Assembly (NCBI RefSeq): GCF_015624485.1
Contig: NZ_CP061378.1
Location: 1-64,000 of the forward strand
Direction of reading: 5' to 3'
Length of the DNA stretch: 64,000 bases
From: Bradyrhizobium genosp. L
Lineage (GTDB): Bacteria; Pseudomonadota; Alphaproteobacteria; Rhizobiales; Xanthobacteraceae
Part shown: positions 11,258 through 19,521 of the stretch, one piece after another
Position numbering within the stretch: the stretch's first letter is position 1
How the letters are laid out: every line of letters starts with the position of its first letter
The notes under the pieces: model-generated
What the model saw: the letters and a program-made list of their open reading frames with translations, nothing else
The model's database searches: none
What the model was told of the DNA's origin: nothing
Program-made: the position numbers and the translations under genes

Positions 11258-12628
11258 ATGGCCCACGAAACCGCAACGCTCGCCGCCTATGTCGCCGGCC
11301 TGAAATATCAGGACATCCCGCCCGAGGTGCCGGAACGCGCCAAGGTGCTGACGCTGGATTTCCTCGGTAGCGCCATCCGCGCCCGCCGCGATGCGGAATC
11401 GACGCCCTCGCTGATGAAGATGCTGGAGGCCTTGGCGCTGGACGGCAAGGGCGAGGCCACCGTGTTCGGCGATGCGAAGACCTGGACGCCTGCGGTGGCG
11501 GCGCTGCTCAACGGCGCGCTTGGCCATTCGCTGGATTTCGACGACACCCATGCCGATTCCTCGCTGCATCCGAGTGCACCGGTGGTGCCCGCCGCGTTCG
11601 CGGTCGGCGAGATGGTTGGCGCCTCCGGCCGCGACGTGTTGACTGCGATCGTGGCCGGCTACGAGGTGTGCTGCCGGCTCGGCAACGCGCTCGACCCGAC
11701 CTCGCATTACGCCCGCGGCTTCCACCCGACCGCGACCGCAGGCACCTATGGCGCGGCGGCAGCGGCCGCCAAGCTGTTCGAGCTCTCGGAAGCGCAGATC
11801 GTCTCGGCGTTCGGCGTCTCCGGCAGCCAGGCCGCCGGTTCGCTGCAATTCCTTGTCAACGGCGCCTGGAACAAGCGCTACCAGGTCGGCGCCGCCGCGA
11901 TGAACGGCGTGATCGCGGCGACCCTGGCGCGCAACGATTTCGTCGGCTCGAGCGAGGCGGTCGAGGGCAAGCACGGCCTGCTGGTCGGCTACAGCGACGA
12001 TGCGCATCCCGACAAGGCGGTGGCCGGTCTCGGCTCGACGTATGAAACGATGAAGATCGGCGTCAAACCGTATCCGAGCTGCCGCTACACCCATGCCGCG
12101 ATCGACGCCCTGATCGCGATGCGCCGCGAGCACAATCTGACGCCGGACCAGATCCGGAAGGTCGAGATCGGCCTGCACCGCAACGGCATCACGCTGACCG
12201 GCGATGCCGCTACCAAGCGCCACCCGACTTCAGTGGTCGGCGGCCAGTTCTCGATGTTCTTCACCGGCGCGATCGCACTCGACCAGGGCCATTTCGGCTG
12301 GGACGATTATGAGCGCCTGGGCGACAAGGCGATCGACGCGCTCGCCGACAAGTTCGACGTGGTGCAGGATGATCGGTTGGAGAAGGGCCGCACCCACCCG
12401 TTCGGCGCCCGCGTCTCCATCACCACCGACGATGGCACCCATGAACGCCTCTATGCCGACCCCTCGGGTGAGCCGACCTCGTTCCCCGACGCGCAGGCGA
12501 TGCAGCAGAAATTCCTGACGCTGGCCCGTCCGGTGCTCGACAAGCGCGCCGACCAGCTCGCGGATGCGATCCTCTCGCTGGAGCGATTCGATCGCGTGGA
12601 GAAGGCGACGCAGCTGGGACGGCAGTAG
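11258..12628 (+). CDS. MmgE/PrpD family protein
   Basis: A 456-residue member of the MmgE/PrpD family, which includes 2-methylcitrate dehydratase and other dehydratases or isomerases such as cis-aconitate decarboxylase. Family motifs are LNGALGHSLDFDDTHADSSLHPS (about residues 85-107), the central region YARGFHPTATAGTYGAAAAAAKL and the later KPYPSCRYTHAAIDA. No prpB or prpC lies nearby, so a methylcitrate role is not supported by context, and the true substrate is open. It is preceded by a 132-bp gap shared with the divergent FUSC gene and followed by a palindromic repeat. Start ATG 11258 gives a conserved-looking N-terminus. Confidence 0.9.
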   Translation: MAHETATLAAYVAGLKYQDIPPEVPERAKVLTLDFLGSAIRARRDAESTPSLMKMLEALALDGKGEATVFGDAKTWTPAVAALLNGALGHSLDFDDTHADSSLHPSAPVVPAAFAVGEMVGASGRDVLTAIVAGYEVCCRLGNALDPTSHYARGFHPTATAGTYGAAAAAAKLFELSEAQIVSAFGVSGSQAAGSLQFLVNGAWNKRYQVGAAAMNGVIAATLARNDFVGSSEAVEGKHGLLVGYSDDAHPDKAVAGLGSTYETMKIGVKPYPSCRYTHAAIDALIAMRREHNLTPDQIRKVEIGLHRNGITLTGDAATKRHPTSVVGGQFSMFFTGAIALDQGHFGWDDYERLGDKAIDALADKFDVVQDDRLEKGRTHPFGARVSITTDDGTHERLYADPSGEPTSFPDAQAMQQKFLTLARPVLDKRADQLADAILSLERFDRVEKATQLGRQ

Positions 12629-12637
12629 TTCAATGCT

Positions 12638-12759
12638 GTCGTCCCGGCGAAGGCCGGGACCCATACGCCGCGGCCCGTGTTGTGAACGGGACTCGTCGTT
12701 CCAACATCGCACAACAAGTTGCATTTGTGGTTATGGGTCCCGGCCTGCGCCGGGACGAC
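12638..12759. repeat. Dispersed palindromic repeat, GTCGTCCCGGC type
   Basis: Perfect 11-bp arms (12638-12648 and 12749-12759) enclose a second inverted pair, GGGACCCATA near 12656 and TATGGGTCCC near 12732. The closely related element at 16288-16425 shares the TTTGTGGTTATGGGTCCC segment. It fills the convergent gap between the MmgE/PrpD gene and the serine hydrolase. Confidence 0.8.
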
Positions 12760-12799
12760 ACTGCGCTAATTGCGCTGCTTCCCGCTGCACGCGGCACTC

Positions 12800-14242
12800 T
12801 CAATTGCTTCCGGCAAGCTTCGCCTTGCCCGAGGTCGCGGCGACGACGTCGCGGACCAGGTCGAACACGCCGTCGGCTTCCGGCGGTGCGTTGGGCGAGC
12901 GTCCGAGGCGGACGATGACGAGGCGCTGCGACGGCACGATCACGACATATTGCCCGATCGTGCCCTTGGCGAAAAAGGCATCGCGCGGCCAGCCGCGGGC
13001 GACGCGATACGATGCGCCAAAGCTGTCGCCGAGATCGGTCCAGAAGCCGGCGCTGTAGCCGACCCAGGCGTTTGGCGTCGGCGATGCGGAATATGTCACC
13101 CAGCCTTCGGGCAGGATGCGCTTGCCGCCGGCCACGCCGTCATCAAGATAGAGCTGGCCGAAGCGCGCCCAGTCGCGCGCGCTTGCCATCATCTGGCTCG
13201 AACCTTCCGGCGTTCCCGCGGCATCGAACTGCATCACGACATTGCGCATGCCGAGCGGATCGAACAATTCGCGACGCGCGAAGCGCATCACGTCGGCGGC
13301 ATGGCCGCCGGTTGCGTTGCGGATCAGATGCGAGAGGATGATGAAATTGCCGTCATGGTAATTCCAGACGCGACCGGGCGCGCTCTCCAGCGGAAAGCTT
13401 TCGGCGAAGGCCGCCATGTCGGATTCCATGAACTTCATCCGGTTGACCGGCTCCAGCGCCGAGCCCAGCGACGCCTGCAGCGAGCTGCCGAGCGCGAGCC
13501 CCGCGGTATGGCGCAGCAGATGATCGACCGTGATCGCGTGGCGCGGATCGGCGGGATCCTGCCAGGCCGCGATCGGCACCGGCTGATCGCGCGTGAGCTT
13601 GCCGTCGCGCACCAGGATTCCGATCAGTGCCGAGATCACCGATTTGGTCGCGGAGAAGCCGAGCAGCGGCGTGTCGGTACCGATGCCGTCGGCGTAGCGC
13701 TCGGCGACGATGCGGCCATCCTTCATCACCACAACAGCGCGGGTGTGACGGAACGGCGGCTCTGCCGGCTCGGCGAACGCGCGATCGAGCGCGGCGGCGA
13801 GTTGCGGGCTTCGCGGCGCGACCTCCGCGGGGCCGGCGATCTCGGGCAGCAGCGCGGGCTGCGGCGTCGCGGGCGACAACGGGCCATCGGCAAATGCCTC
13901 GCCATGATCGAGCGTGCAGCCGAGCCCGTCGCGATAGACCGCATGGCTGCGGCCGAGGCCGAACAGTGTGACGGTGACGTCCCTGGCGTTGCGATCGACG
14001 TCGGTGCGCATCGCCCAGGTGATCAGGCCAGCTCCCGGCATCGCCTCCATGGTCTCGGTGAGATTGCGCGTCGGCTCCAGCCCGCTGACGAAGGTCTCGG
14101 AGCAGAGGATGTTGGCGACGAAGCCGGTCGCCACTTTCGGCACGTCGTGGGCGCGAGCGGCAGACCACGCCAGCGCACCGAGCGCTGAGGTGGCGGCAAG
14201 GATGAGAATGAGCTTTCGACGGGTCACGGTGTCCTCCGGCAT
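12800..14242 (-). CDS. Exported serine hydrolase (beta-lactamase-like fold, class C type)
   Basis: A 480-residue serine hydrolase of the beta-lactamase/transpeptidase-like superfamily, resembling 6-aminohexanoate-dimer hydrolase relatives. From ATG 14242 the N-terminus is MPEDTVTRRKLILILAATSA, with a twin-Arg and a hydrophobic stretch ending ARA, so it is probably exported. The nucleophile motif SxxK is SATK at residues 197-200. The second motif, usually Tyr-x-Asn, appears as YHD at 295-297 in WNYHDGNF. HTAG at 245-248 is typical of the fold. Substrate is unknown; this is not evidence of a true beta-lactamase. The gene is convergent with the MmgE/PrpD gene. Confidence 0.85.
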   Translation of the reverse strand: MPEDTVTRRKLILILAATSALGALAWSAARAHDVPKVATGFVANILCSETFVSGLEPTRNLTETMEAMPGAGLITWAMRTDVDRNARDVTVTLFGLGRSHAVYRDGLGCTLDHGEAFADGPLSPATPQPALLPEIAGPAEVAPRSPQLAAALDRAFAEPAEPPFRHTRAVVVMKDGRIVAERYADGIGTDTPLLGFSATKSVISALIGILVRDGKLTRDQPVPIAAWQDPADPRHAITVDHLLRHTAGLALGSSLQASLGSALEPVNRMKFMESDMAAFAESFPLESAPGRVWNYHDGNFIILSHLIRNATGGHAADVMRFARRELFDPLGMRNVVMQFDAAGTPEGSSQMMASARDWARFGQLYLDDGVAGGKRILPEGWVTYSASPTPNAWVGYSAGFWTDLGDSFGASYRVARGWPRDAFFAKGTIGQYVVIVPSQRLVIVRLGRSPNAPPEADGVFDLVRDVVAATSGKAKLAGSN

Positions 14243-14420
14243 GGCGCGATGGGCGCGTGGCCGGAGGAAGCAGGACCGGGGCGGGAGCGCTCGCCGGATT
14301 TCGAAATCGGGCTGGTCGAAGCTTGGACGGGGCTCGCCGAATCTGAAATTGTCCAGCGATCCCAATGATCAAGCCCGCAAGCTGGGACGTTCGCCTCGTG
14401 CGGTGAGCACTTCGCTCAGG

Positions 14421-14581
14421 CTCCCTCCCCCCTTGCGGGGGAGGGTTGGGGAGAGGGGTGAGCCCCGCGCGAGATGATTGTTGGAACGGCTGCTTTGCAG
14501 TTCGCGCCGCGTCGTCGAACGCAATTGAGACCGCCCGAGGAGTACCCCTCTCCCTAACCCTCCCCCACAAGGGGGGAGGGA
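14421..14581. repeat. Long inverted repeat of CCCTCCCC type
   Basis: Two 37-bp arms (14423-14459 and 14544-14580) are inverted copies with only two differences, separated by 84 bases. Each arm can also fold on itself. It occupies most of the 311-bp gap between the serine hydrolase start and the AraC gene, and the AraC stop codon lies inside the second arm. I see no other gene in 14243-14553. Confidence 0.85.
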
Positions 14582-15660
14582 ACCCTGCCGCCTGTGAGTC
14601 CCTCACGTCGTCGCCGATACTCCGTCGGCGTCACACCTGTCGTCGCCTTGAAGGCGCGGTTGAAGGGGCCGAGGGACTGGAAACCGGCGTCCATGGCGAT
14701 GGTGATAACGGGGACTTCGGCCTGCGTGGGATCGGCGAGCGCGGCCTTCGCTTCCTCGATGCGGTGGTTGTTGAGGAAGACGTTGAAGTTGCGATAGCCC
14801 AGCCGCTGGTTGATCAGCCGGCGCAGCCGGTATTCCGGGATCTTCAGCCGGGTCGCCAGCGTGCCGATGGTGATGTTGTCATGGCGGTAGATGCGTTCAT
14901 CCGCCATCAGCCGCGTCAGGGCGTCGACCAGTCGCTGGTCGGCCACCTCCTCGGCCGCGACCGGCTCGGCCGGCGCGACAATTTCGGCTGGCGCGGCGAA
15001 CAGGTCGGCACCGTCGACGCGCATCATGGCCCTGGCGATCGCGGCGACGATGCCGGCCAACGCCGCGGCGTTGAGCGTGTTGGCCCAGTCCGATGCGATG
15101 CCGCTGCCGGCGATCGCGATCTGGAGCAGCGCGTTCAGACCGCCATAAAGTGCGGACGCGGCGACGATGAAGACGCGGACGCGACGGCGCCGCTCGACGA
15201 GATCCGCCGACCATGACGCGATGGTTTGCGTCACGGCCAGCGCGATGAAGACCAGCACCAGCAGATTGACTGCGACGATCGCAGTTCGTGCATGGCCGCC
15301 GGGCGCGAACCACAGGCAATTGACGAAGCTGAATGCGACAACCGCGATCCAGACCAGGCCATGCCACCAGCGCAGGGTGAAGGCATCATCGAACAGCGCA
15401 CGGGTGAACAGCCAGAACACCACGATGTTGCCGGTGGAGAGCGCGATCAGCGGCGCGTGCCAGGCTGCGATCGCCGGTGTCGCGCCGATCGAGAAGGTCA
15501 CCGCATGCGCCGCCGAGCCGAGCGCGAAGGCCGTGGCGAGCCGGCCCGTGAGCACGTTGCGGAAATCGGAGTAGAGCGTGGCCGCAAGCACCAGCAGCAG
15601 CGCCACGGTGGCACTGCGCAGGCAGAGTTCGGTTGCGGCCAATGTCATCGAGCCGAACAA
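14554..15660 (-). CDS. AraC-family regulator with multi-spanning membrane N-terminus
   Basis: A 368-residue regulator with two parts. Residues about 1-215 form roughly seven hydrophobic helices, for example TVALLLVLAATLYSDF and LVWIAVVAFSFVNCLW. Residues about 250-355 are a double helix-turn-helix AraC DNA-binding domain, with IGTLATRLKIPEYRLRRLIN and the second helix region ending in the hallmark FNRAFKATTGVTPTEYR. Membrane-bound AraC proteins are presumed to sense an envelope or extracellular signal. The last eight codons before the stop are encoded by the palindromic repeat arm. The start could also be the second Met at 15648. It is followed on the same strand by no linked gene; the GNAT gene lies upstream. 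Confidence 0.87.
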   Translation of the reverse strand: MFGSMTLAATELCLRSATVALLLVLAATLYSDFRNVLTGRLATAFALGSAAHAVTFSIGATPAIAAWHAPLIALSTGNIVVFWLFTRALFDDAFTLRWWHGLVWIAVVAFSFVNCLWFAPGGHARTAIVAVNLLVLVFIALAVTQTIASWSADLVERRRRVRVFIVAASALYGGLNALLQIAIAGSGIASDWANTLNAAALAGIVAAIARAMMRVDGADLFAAPAEIVAPAEPVAAEEVADQRLVDALTRLMADERIYRHDNITIGTLATRLKIPEYRLRRLINQRLGYRNFNVFLNNHRIEEAKAALADPTQAEVPVITIAMDAGFQSLGPFNRAFKATTGVTPTEYRRRREGLTGGRVPSPLVGEG

Positions 15661-15681
15661 TCGTCGGTCAGCCGGGGTTTT

Positions 15682-16263
15682 TCAAGGCTGATCGCGCCGC
15701 CAGCGTTCGCGCTGCGTCACCCAGATATCGACAATGTCGCCCTCGAGCTCGCCCGGGCCCTCATTCACCGCGCCGAGCCGCCGCGCCACCGCCTGCGAGG
15801 CGACGTTGACCGGATCGATGCAATGGATGATGCGGTCGACCGTGAAATTGGCAAACACATGGTCGATTGCGGCACGGGCCGCTTCCACCGCATAGCCGCG
15901 GCCGCGATACGCCTTGGCGATGCCCCAGCCGACCTCGAAACCCGGCCAGCCCGGCGGACAATAAGGACCGACACGGCCGATGTAGCGGCCGGAGGATTTC
16001 TCTTCGACCGCGAACATGCCGAAGCCGTGCAGCGCCCAGTGGCCGGCGATGACGGCCGCATTGCGCCAGCCCTTCAGCTCCGACGTGACCGGCTGATGAT
16101 CGGGCGTGATGAAGCGTGCAGTCTCGGGATCGGACAGCATCGCGGTGTTGTCAGCGACATCAGATGCGCGCCACGGCCGCAGGATCAGCCGCGCGGTCTC
16201 GATCACGGGACCGTCGACTGTCAGCAGTCGTGCGCCGGGCTTGATCAGAGAAACCATCGACAT
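15682..16263 (-). CDS. GNAT-family N-acetyltransferase (RimJ/RimL-like)
   Basis: A 193-residue acetyltransferase that would transfer an acetyl group from acetyl-CoA to an amine. The N-terminal segment IETARLILRPWRASDVAD is typical of RimJ/RimL-like proteins. The acetyl-CoA loop is seen as GIAKAYRGRGYAVEAARAAI, and INxxSxxVxxRLG-like PVNVASQAVARRLGAVNEG follows. ATG 16263 has a purine-rich GGAAACCGGGG upstream; ATG 16257 is an alternative. It lies 21 bases upstream of the AraC gene in the same direction, so both may share a transcript. The substrate is unknown. Confidence 0.87.
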   Translation of the reverse strand: MSMVSLIKPGARLLTVDGPVIETARLILRPWRASDVADNTAMLSDPETARFITPDHQPVTSELKGWRNAAVIAGHWALHGFGMFAVEEKSSGRYIGRVGPYCPPGWPGFEVGWGIAKAYRGRGYAVEAARAAIDHVFANFTVDRIIHCIDPVNVASQAVARRLGAVNEGPGELEGDIVDIWVTQRERWRRDQP

Positions 16264-16287
16264 CCCCGGTTTCCAGGATTGCTCTCT

Positions 16288-16425
16288 GTCGTCCTGGCCT
16301 AGTGCGCAATTGCGCACGGGGGCCGGGACCCATTACCACAGGAGCACGTTGTCGGGCTGGCTGTGGCCCCAGCCTTCGTAACACAAACATTTGTGGTTAT
16401 GGGTCCCCGCCTTCGCCAGGACGAC
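16288..16425. repeat. Dispersed palindromic repeat, GTCGTCCTGGC type
   Basis: Perfect 11-bp arms (16288-16298 and 16415-16425) close an element related to 12638-12759. An inner palindrome, GTGCGCAATTGCGCAC, lies around 16303-16318. It separates the divergent GNAT and pirin genes, so both promoters must lie within or beside it. Confidence 0.8.
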
Positions 16426-16466
16426 GAATGAGGTATGATCGATGCAAACCTCGAAGGAGTCATACC

Positions 16467-17384
16467 ATGAGCTGGCAGCCCTCGACCGATCCCGAACTCG
16501 GCGATCCCACAACCTGCGATGCGCTGGAGCTGATCATCGTGCCGCGCACCCGCGATCTCGGCGATGGCTTTGCGGTGCGCCGCGCGCTGCCGCATGGCAA
16601 GCGGCAGATGGTCGGGCCTTTCATCTTCTTCGACCATTTCGGGCCGGTGCAGTATCTCGCCGGCAAGGGCATGGACGTGCGGCCGCATCCGCATATCGGG
16701 CTTGCCACCGTCACCTACCTGTTCGACGGCAGCATCATGCATCGCGACAGCGAGGGCAATGTGCAGGAGATCCAGCCCGGCGCGATGAACCTGATGACCG
16801 CTGGCCGCGGCATCGCGCATTCCGAGCGCACCCCCGACGTCAAGCGCCGCGACGGCCAGACCATGCTCGGCCTGCAAAGCTGGATCGCGCTGCCGGCGGG
16901 CAAGGAAGAGATCGCGCCGTCGTTCCAGCACTACGCCGCAGGCGACCTGCCCATGATCACCGAGCGCGACTTCACTGCGCGCGTGATCGCGGGCTCCGCC
17001 TTCGGCATCGCCTCGCCGGTCTCCATGGTGTCGCCCTGGTTCTACACCGAGGTGACGGCGCAGGCCGGCACAAGCGTGCCGCTCGATCCCGATCATGAGG
17101 AGCGCGCGATCTATCTGGTCGACGGCGAGGTCGAGATCGCGAACGAACGTTATGAGGGGCCGCGGCTCCTGATCTTCCGGCCGGGCGACCGCATCACCGT
17201 CAAGACATTACGGCCGACCCGGATGATGTTCCTGGGCGGCGACGCGCTGGAAGGGCCGCGCCACATCTGGTGGAATTTCGTCTCCTCTTCCAAGGAGCGG
17301 ATCGAGCAGGCCAAACAGGACTGGAAAACCGGGCGATTTGCCGCGGTTCCGCAGGAACACGAGTTCATTCCGCTGCCGGAGTGA
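16467..17384 (+). CDS. Pirin family protein
   Basis: A 305-residue bicupin of the pirin family. The metal-binding cupin motif is visible as [18 protein letters not shown], with the two His of HPH, followed by [11 protein letters not shown], which supplies the third His and the Glu ligand. Some pirins act as quercetin dioxygenases and others as redox-linked regulators, so the reaction is not known here. The C-terminal cupin domain (about residues 190-280) has the usual [18 protein letters not shown] pattern. ATG 16467 has a GAAGGAG ribosome site 12 bases before it. The gene is followed by purC after 73 bases on the same strand. Confidence 0.92.
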   Translation: MSWQPSTDPELGDPTTCDALELIIVPRTRDLGDGFAVRRALPHGKRQMVGPFIFFDHFGPVQYLAGKGMDVRPHPHIGLATVTYLFDGSIMHRDSEGNVQEIQPGAMNLMTAGRGIAHSERTPDVKRRDGQTMLGLQSWIALPAGKEEIAPSFQHYAAGDLPMITERDFTARVIAGSAFGIASPVSMVSPWFYTEVTAQAGTSVPLDPDHEERAIYLVDGEVEIANERYEGPRLLIFRPGDRITVKTLRPTRMMFLGGDALEGPRHIWWNFVSSSKERIEQAKQDWKTGRFAAVPQEHEFIPLPE

Positions 17385-17457
17385 GCTATCTCCTGATCAG
17401 GCTCTCTGCCGCCCGCGCGAGATGTGCGGGCGCGCTGCGTTTTCGAAAGATCATGTC

Positions 17458-18372
17458 ATGACTGCGATGCTCTCCAGCGACTTGCCCCTGCCCCGGATCG
17501 GCCGCGGCAAGGTGCGCGATATCTATGCCGTCGGCGAGGACCGCGTGCTGCTCTTGACCACCGACCGCATCTCGGCGTTCGACGTGGTGATGGCGGAGAC
17601 CATCCCGATGAAGGGCGCGGTGCTGACCCAGATCAGCGCCTGGTGGTTTCGGCAGCTCGAAGGCACCGTGCCGCATCACATGATCAGCGCCGATGCCGAC
17701 GAGATCATCCGCGCGGTGCCCGAGTTGAAGAACCATCGCACCGATATCCTGGGCCGTGCGATGCTGTGCAAGCGGACCACCGTATTCCCGATCGAATGCG
17801 TGATCCGCGGCTATATCTCCGGCTCGGCGTGGAAGGAATACGCCGCCGAGGGCACGCTCGCCGGCGAGAGGCTGCCGGCGGGACTGGTGGAGAGCGAGAA
17901 GCTCGCGCCCGCGATCTTCAGCCCGGCGACCAAGGCCGAGACCGGCCATGACGAGAACATCACGGTGGCCCGCGTGCGCGAGATCGTCGGTGCCGACGTC
18001 GCCGCGACGCTGGAGAAGATGGCGCGCGATGTCTATGGCTACGGCGAGCAGACCAGCCGCGCCCGCGGCATCATCATCGCCGACACCAAATTCGAATTCG
18101 GCCGCGACAAGGACGGCCGCATCATCCTGATCGACGAGGTGATGACGCCGGACAGTTCGCGCTTCTGGGCGCTCGACGCCTACAGACCCGGCCGACCGCA
18201 GCCAAGCTTCGACAAGCAGCCGCTGCGCGACTATCTCGACACCGAGCGCAAAGCCGGCCGCTGGAACGGCGACGCGCCGGCCCCGGCGCTGCCGGCGAGC
18301 GTGGTGGACGCGACCAGCAAGCGGTATCTGGAAGCGTTCCGGCGGGTGACGGGAAGCGAGCTGAAAGTTTAA
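17458..18372 (+). CDS. purC: Phosphoribosylaminoimidazole-succinocarboxamide synthase
   Basis: SAICAR synthetase, which joins CAIR and aspartate using ATP in purine biosynthesis. The 304-residue form is the longer, eukaryote-like (Ade1) version rather than the roughly 240-residue PurC usually found beside purS/purQ/purL. Motifs include [30 protein letters not shown] near the N-terminus, [30 protein letters not shown] and [10 protein letters not shown] followed by [17 protein letters not shown] 17458 directly matches the conserved N-terminus. No other pur gene is nearby, so it may be one of two SAICAR synthetases in the genome. Confidence 0.95.
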   Translation: MTAMLSSDLPLPRIGRGKVRDIYAVGEDRVLLLTTDRISAFDVVMAETIPMKGAVLTQISAWWFRQLEGTVPHHMISADADEIIRAVPELKNHRTDILGRAMLCKRTTVFPIECVIRGYISGSAWKEYAAEGTLAGERLPAGLVESEKLAPAIFSPATKAETGHDENITVARVREIVGADVAATLEKMARDVYGYGEQTSRARGIIIADTKFEFGRDKDGRIILIDEVMTPDSSRFWALDAYRPGRPQPSFDKQPLRDYLDTERKAGRWNGDAPAPALPASVVDATSKRYLEAFRRVTGSELKV

Positions 18373-18386
18373 CGCTATCGTAGCGT

Positions 18387-18468
18387 CGGGTGGGCAAGGG
18401 AGCACAGCGACGTGCCCACCATCCATGGCGTGCTCGCGATGGTGGGCACGCTGCGCTTTGCCCACCCG
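18387..18468. repeat. Dispersed palindromic repeat, CGGGTGGGCAA type
   Basis: Perfect 11-bp arms (18387-18397 and 18458-18468) bracket an inner GTGCCCACCAT/ATGGTGGGCAC pair. The element at 37723-37812 shares the sequence ATGGTGGGCACGCTGCGCTTTGCCCACCC. It lies between purC and the crotonase gene. Confidence 0.8.
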
Positions 18469-18553
18469 GAATTGCGCGCGAGGTGACGGCATTGCGCCGA
18501 ACTCACCTCTGATCCACTCTCTGGGCAGAACAACAACACCCAGGGAGCGCCCC

Positions 18554-19360
18554 ATGTCCGAACCTGATGCCGTGCTCATCGAGCGCGACGGCCCGATCAC
18601 CATCGTCTCCATCAACCGTCCGCATTGCCGCAACGCCGTCGACGGCTTAACCGCGCGCAAATTGTATGACGCGTTCCTTGCCTTCGATGCCGACGCCAGT
18701 ACGTCGGTCGCCGTGTTCACCGGCACCGGCGGCACCTTCTGCGCCGGCGCCGACCTGAAGGCGGTGGCGGCTGGCGATCCCGAGAAGAAGCGCGAGCTCG
18801 GCGGTCACACCACGATCGCGCCGATGGGACCGAGCCGGCTGCGGTTGACAAAGCCTGTGATCGCCGCGGTCGAGGGTTTTGCGGTCGCCGGCGGCATGGA
18901 GCTCGCGTTGTGGGCCGACATGCGCCTCGTCGCCGAAGATGCGACCTTCGGCGTGTTCTGCCGCCGCTTCGGGGTGCCGCTGATCGACCTCGGCACCATC
19001 CGCCTGCCGCGGCTGATCGGCCATTCGCAGGCGATCGATCTGATCCTCACCGGGCGTCCGGTCGCAGGTCCCGAGGCGCACCGCATCGGGCTCGCCAACC
19101 GGCTGGTGCCGAAGGGCGAGACACGCGCGCACGCGATCGCGCTGGCAAAAGACATCGCGCGCTTCCCGCAAAACTGCATGCGCGCCGATCGGCTGTCGGC
19201 GCTGCGGCAGTGGGATCTCGAGGAGGAAGACGCGATCAAAAACGAGATGCGCGGCGGTCTCGACGTGATCGCGTCGGGTGAGACGCTGTCGGGCGCGACA
19301 CGCTTTGCATCCGGCGTCGGCCGCCACGGCGCGTTCGGCAATGAGGCCGGCAACGGCTGA
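18554..19360 (+). CDS. Enoyl-CoA hydratase/isomerase family protein (crotonase fold)
   Basis: A 268-residue crotonase-fold enzyme acting on an acyl-CoA thioester. The oxyanion-hole segments are visible as FCAGADLKAV (about 62-71) and VEGFAVAGGMELALWADMR (about 106-124). Glu116 matches the first catalytic Glu of rat enoyl-CoA hydratase (Glu144). The second (Glu164) falls, in an ungapped alignment, at Cys136 within FGVFCRRFGVPLIDLG, so a simple hydratase activity is uncertain. ATG 18554 follows AGGGAGCGCCCC, a good ribosome site. No fatty-acid oxidation partners adjoin it. Confidence 0.88.
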   Translation: MSEPDAVLIERDGPITIVSINRPHCRNAVDGLTARKLYDAFLAFDADASTSVAVFTGTGGTFCAGADLKAVAAGDPEKKRELGGHTTIAPMGPSRLRLTKPVIAAVEGFAVAGGMELALWADMRLVAEDATFGVFCRRFGVPLIDLGTIRLPRLIGHSQAIDLILTGRPVAGPEAHRIGLANRLVPKGETRAHAIALAKDIARFPQNCMRADRLSALRQWDLEEEDAIKNEMRGGLDVIASGETLSGATRFASGVGRHGAFGNEAGNG

Positions 19361-19521
19361 GTTCCCTCGATCACGGCTCGCCCTCGCGGGAGCAATCAAG
19401 GGCGACGACGCGTCGTGGAACCGCGCCGTGCGCGTGTTGAGAATGCGTTTCGCAAAAATCCTGTTGTCGCTTGGTGCCGTGGTCGTCTACGACTGTGGCG
19501 ACATTTTCAGGACTCCTTTTT

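Noticed and set aside
12800..14242. True class C beta-lactamase
   Set aside because: Only the general superfamily fold and SxxK are seen; the sequence resembles esterase or amidase relatives more, and the Tyr-x-Asn motif is altered.
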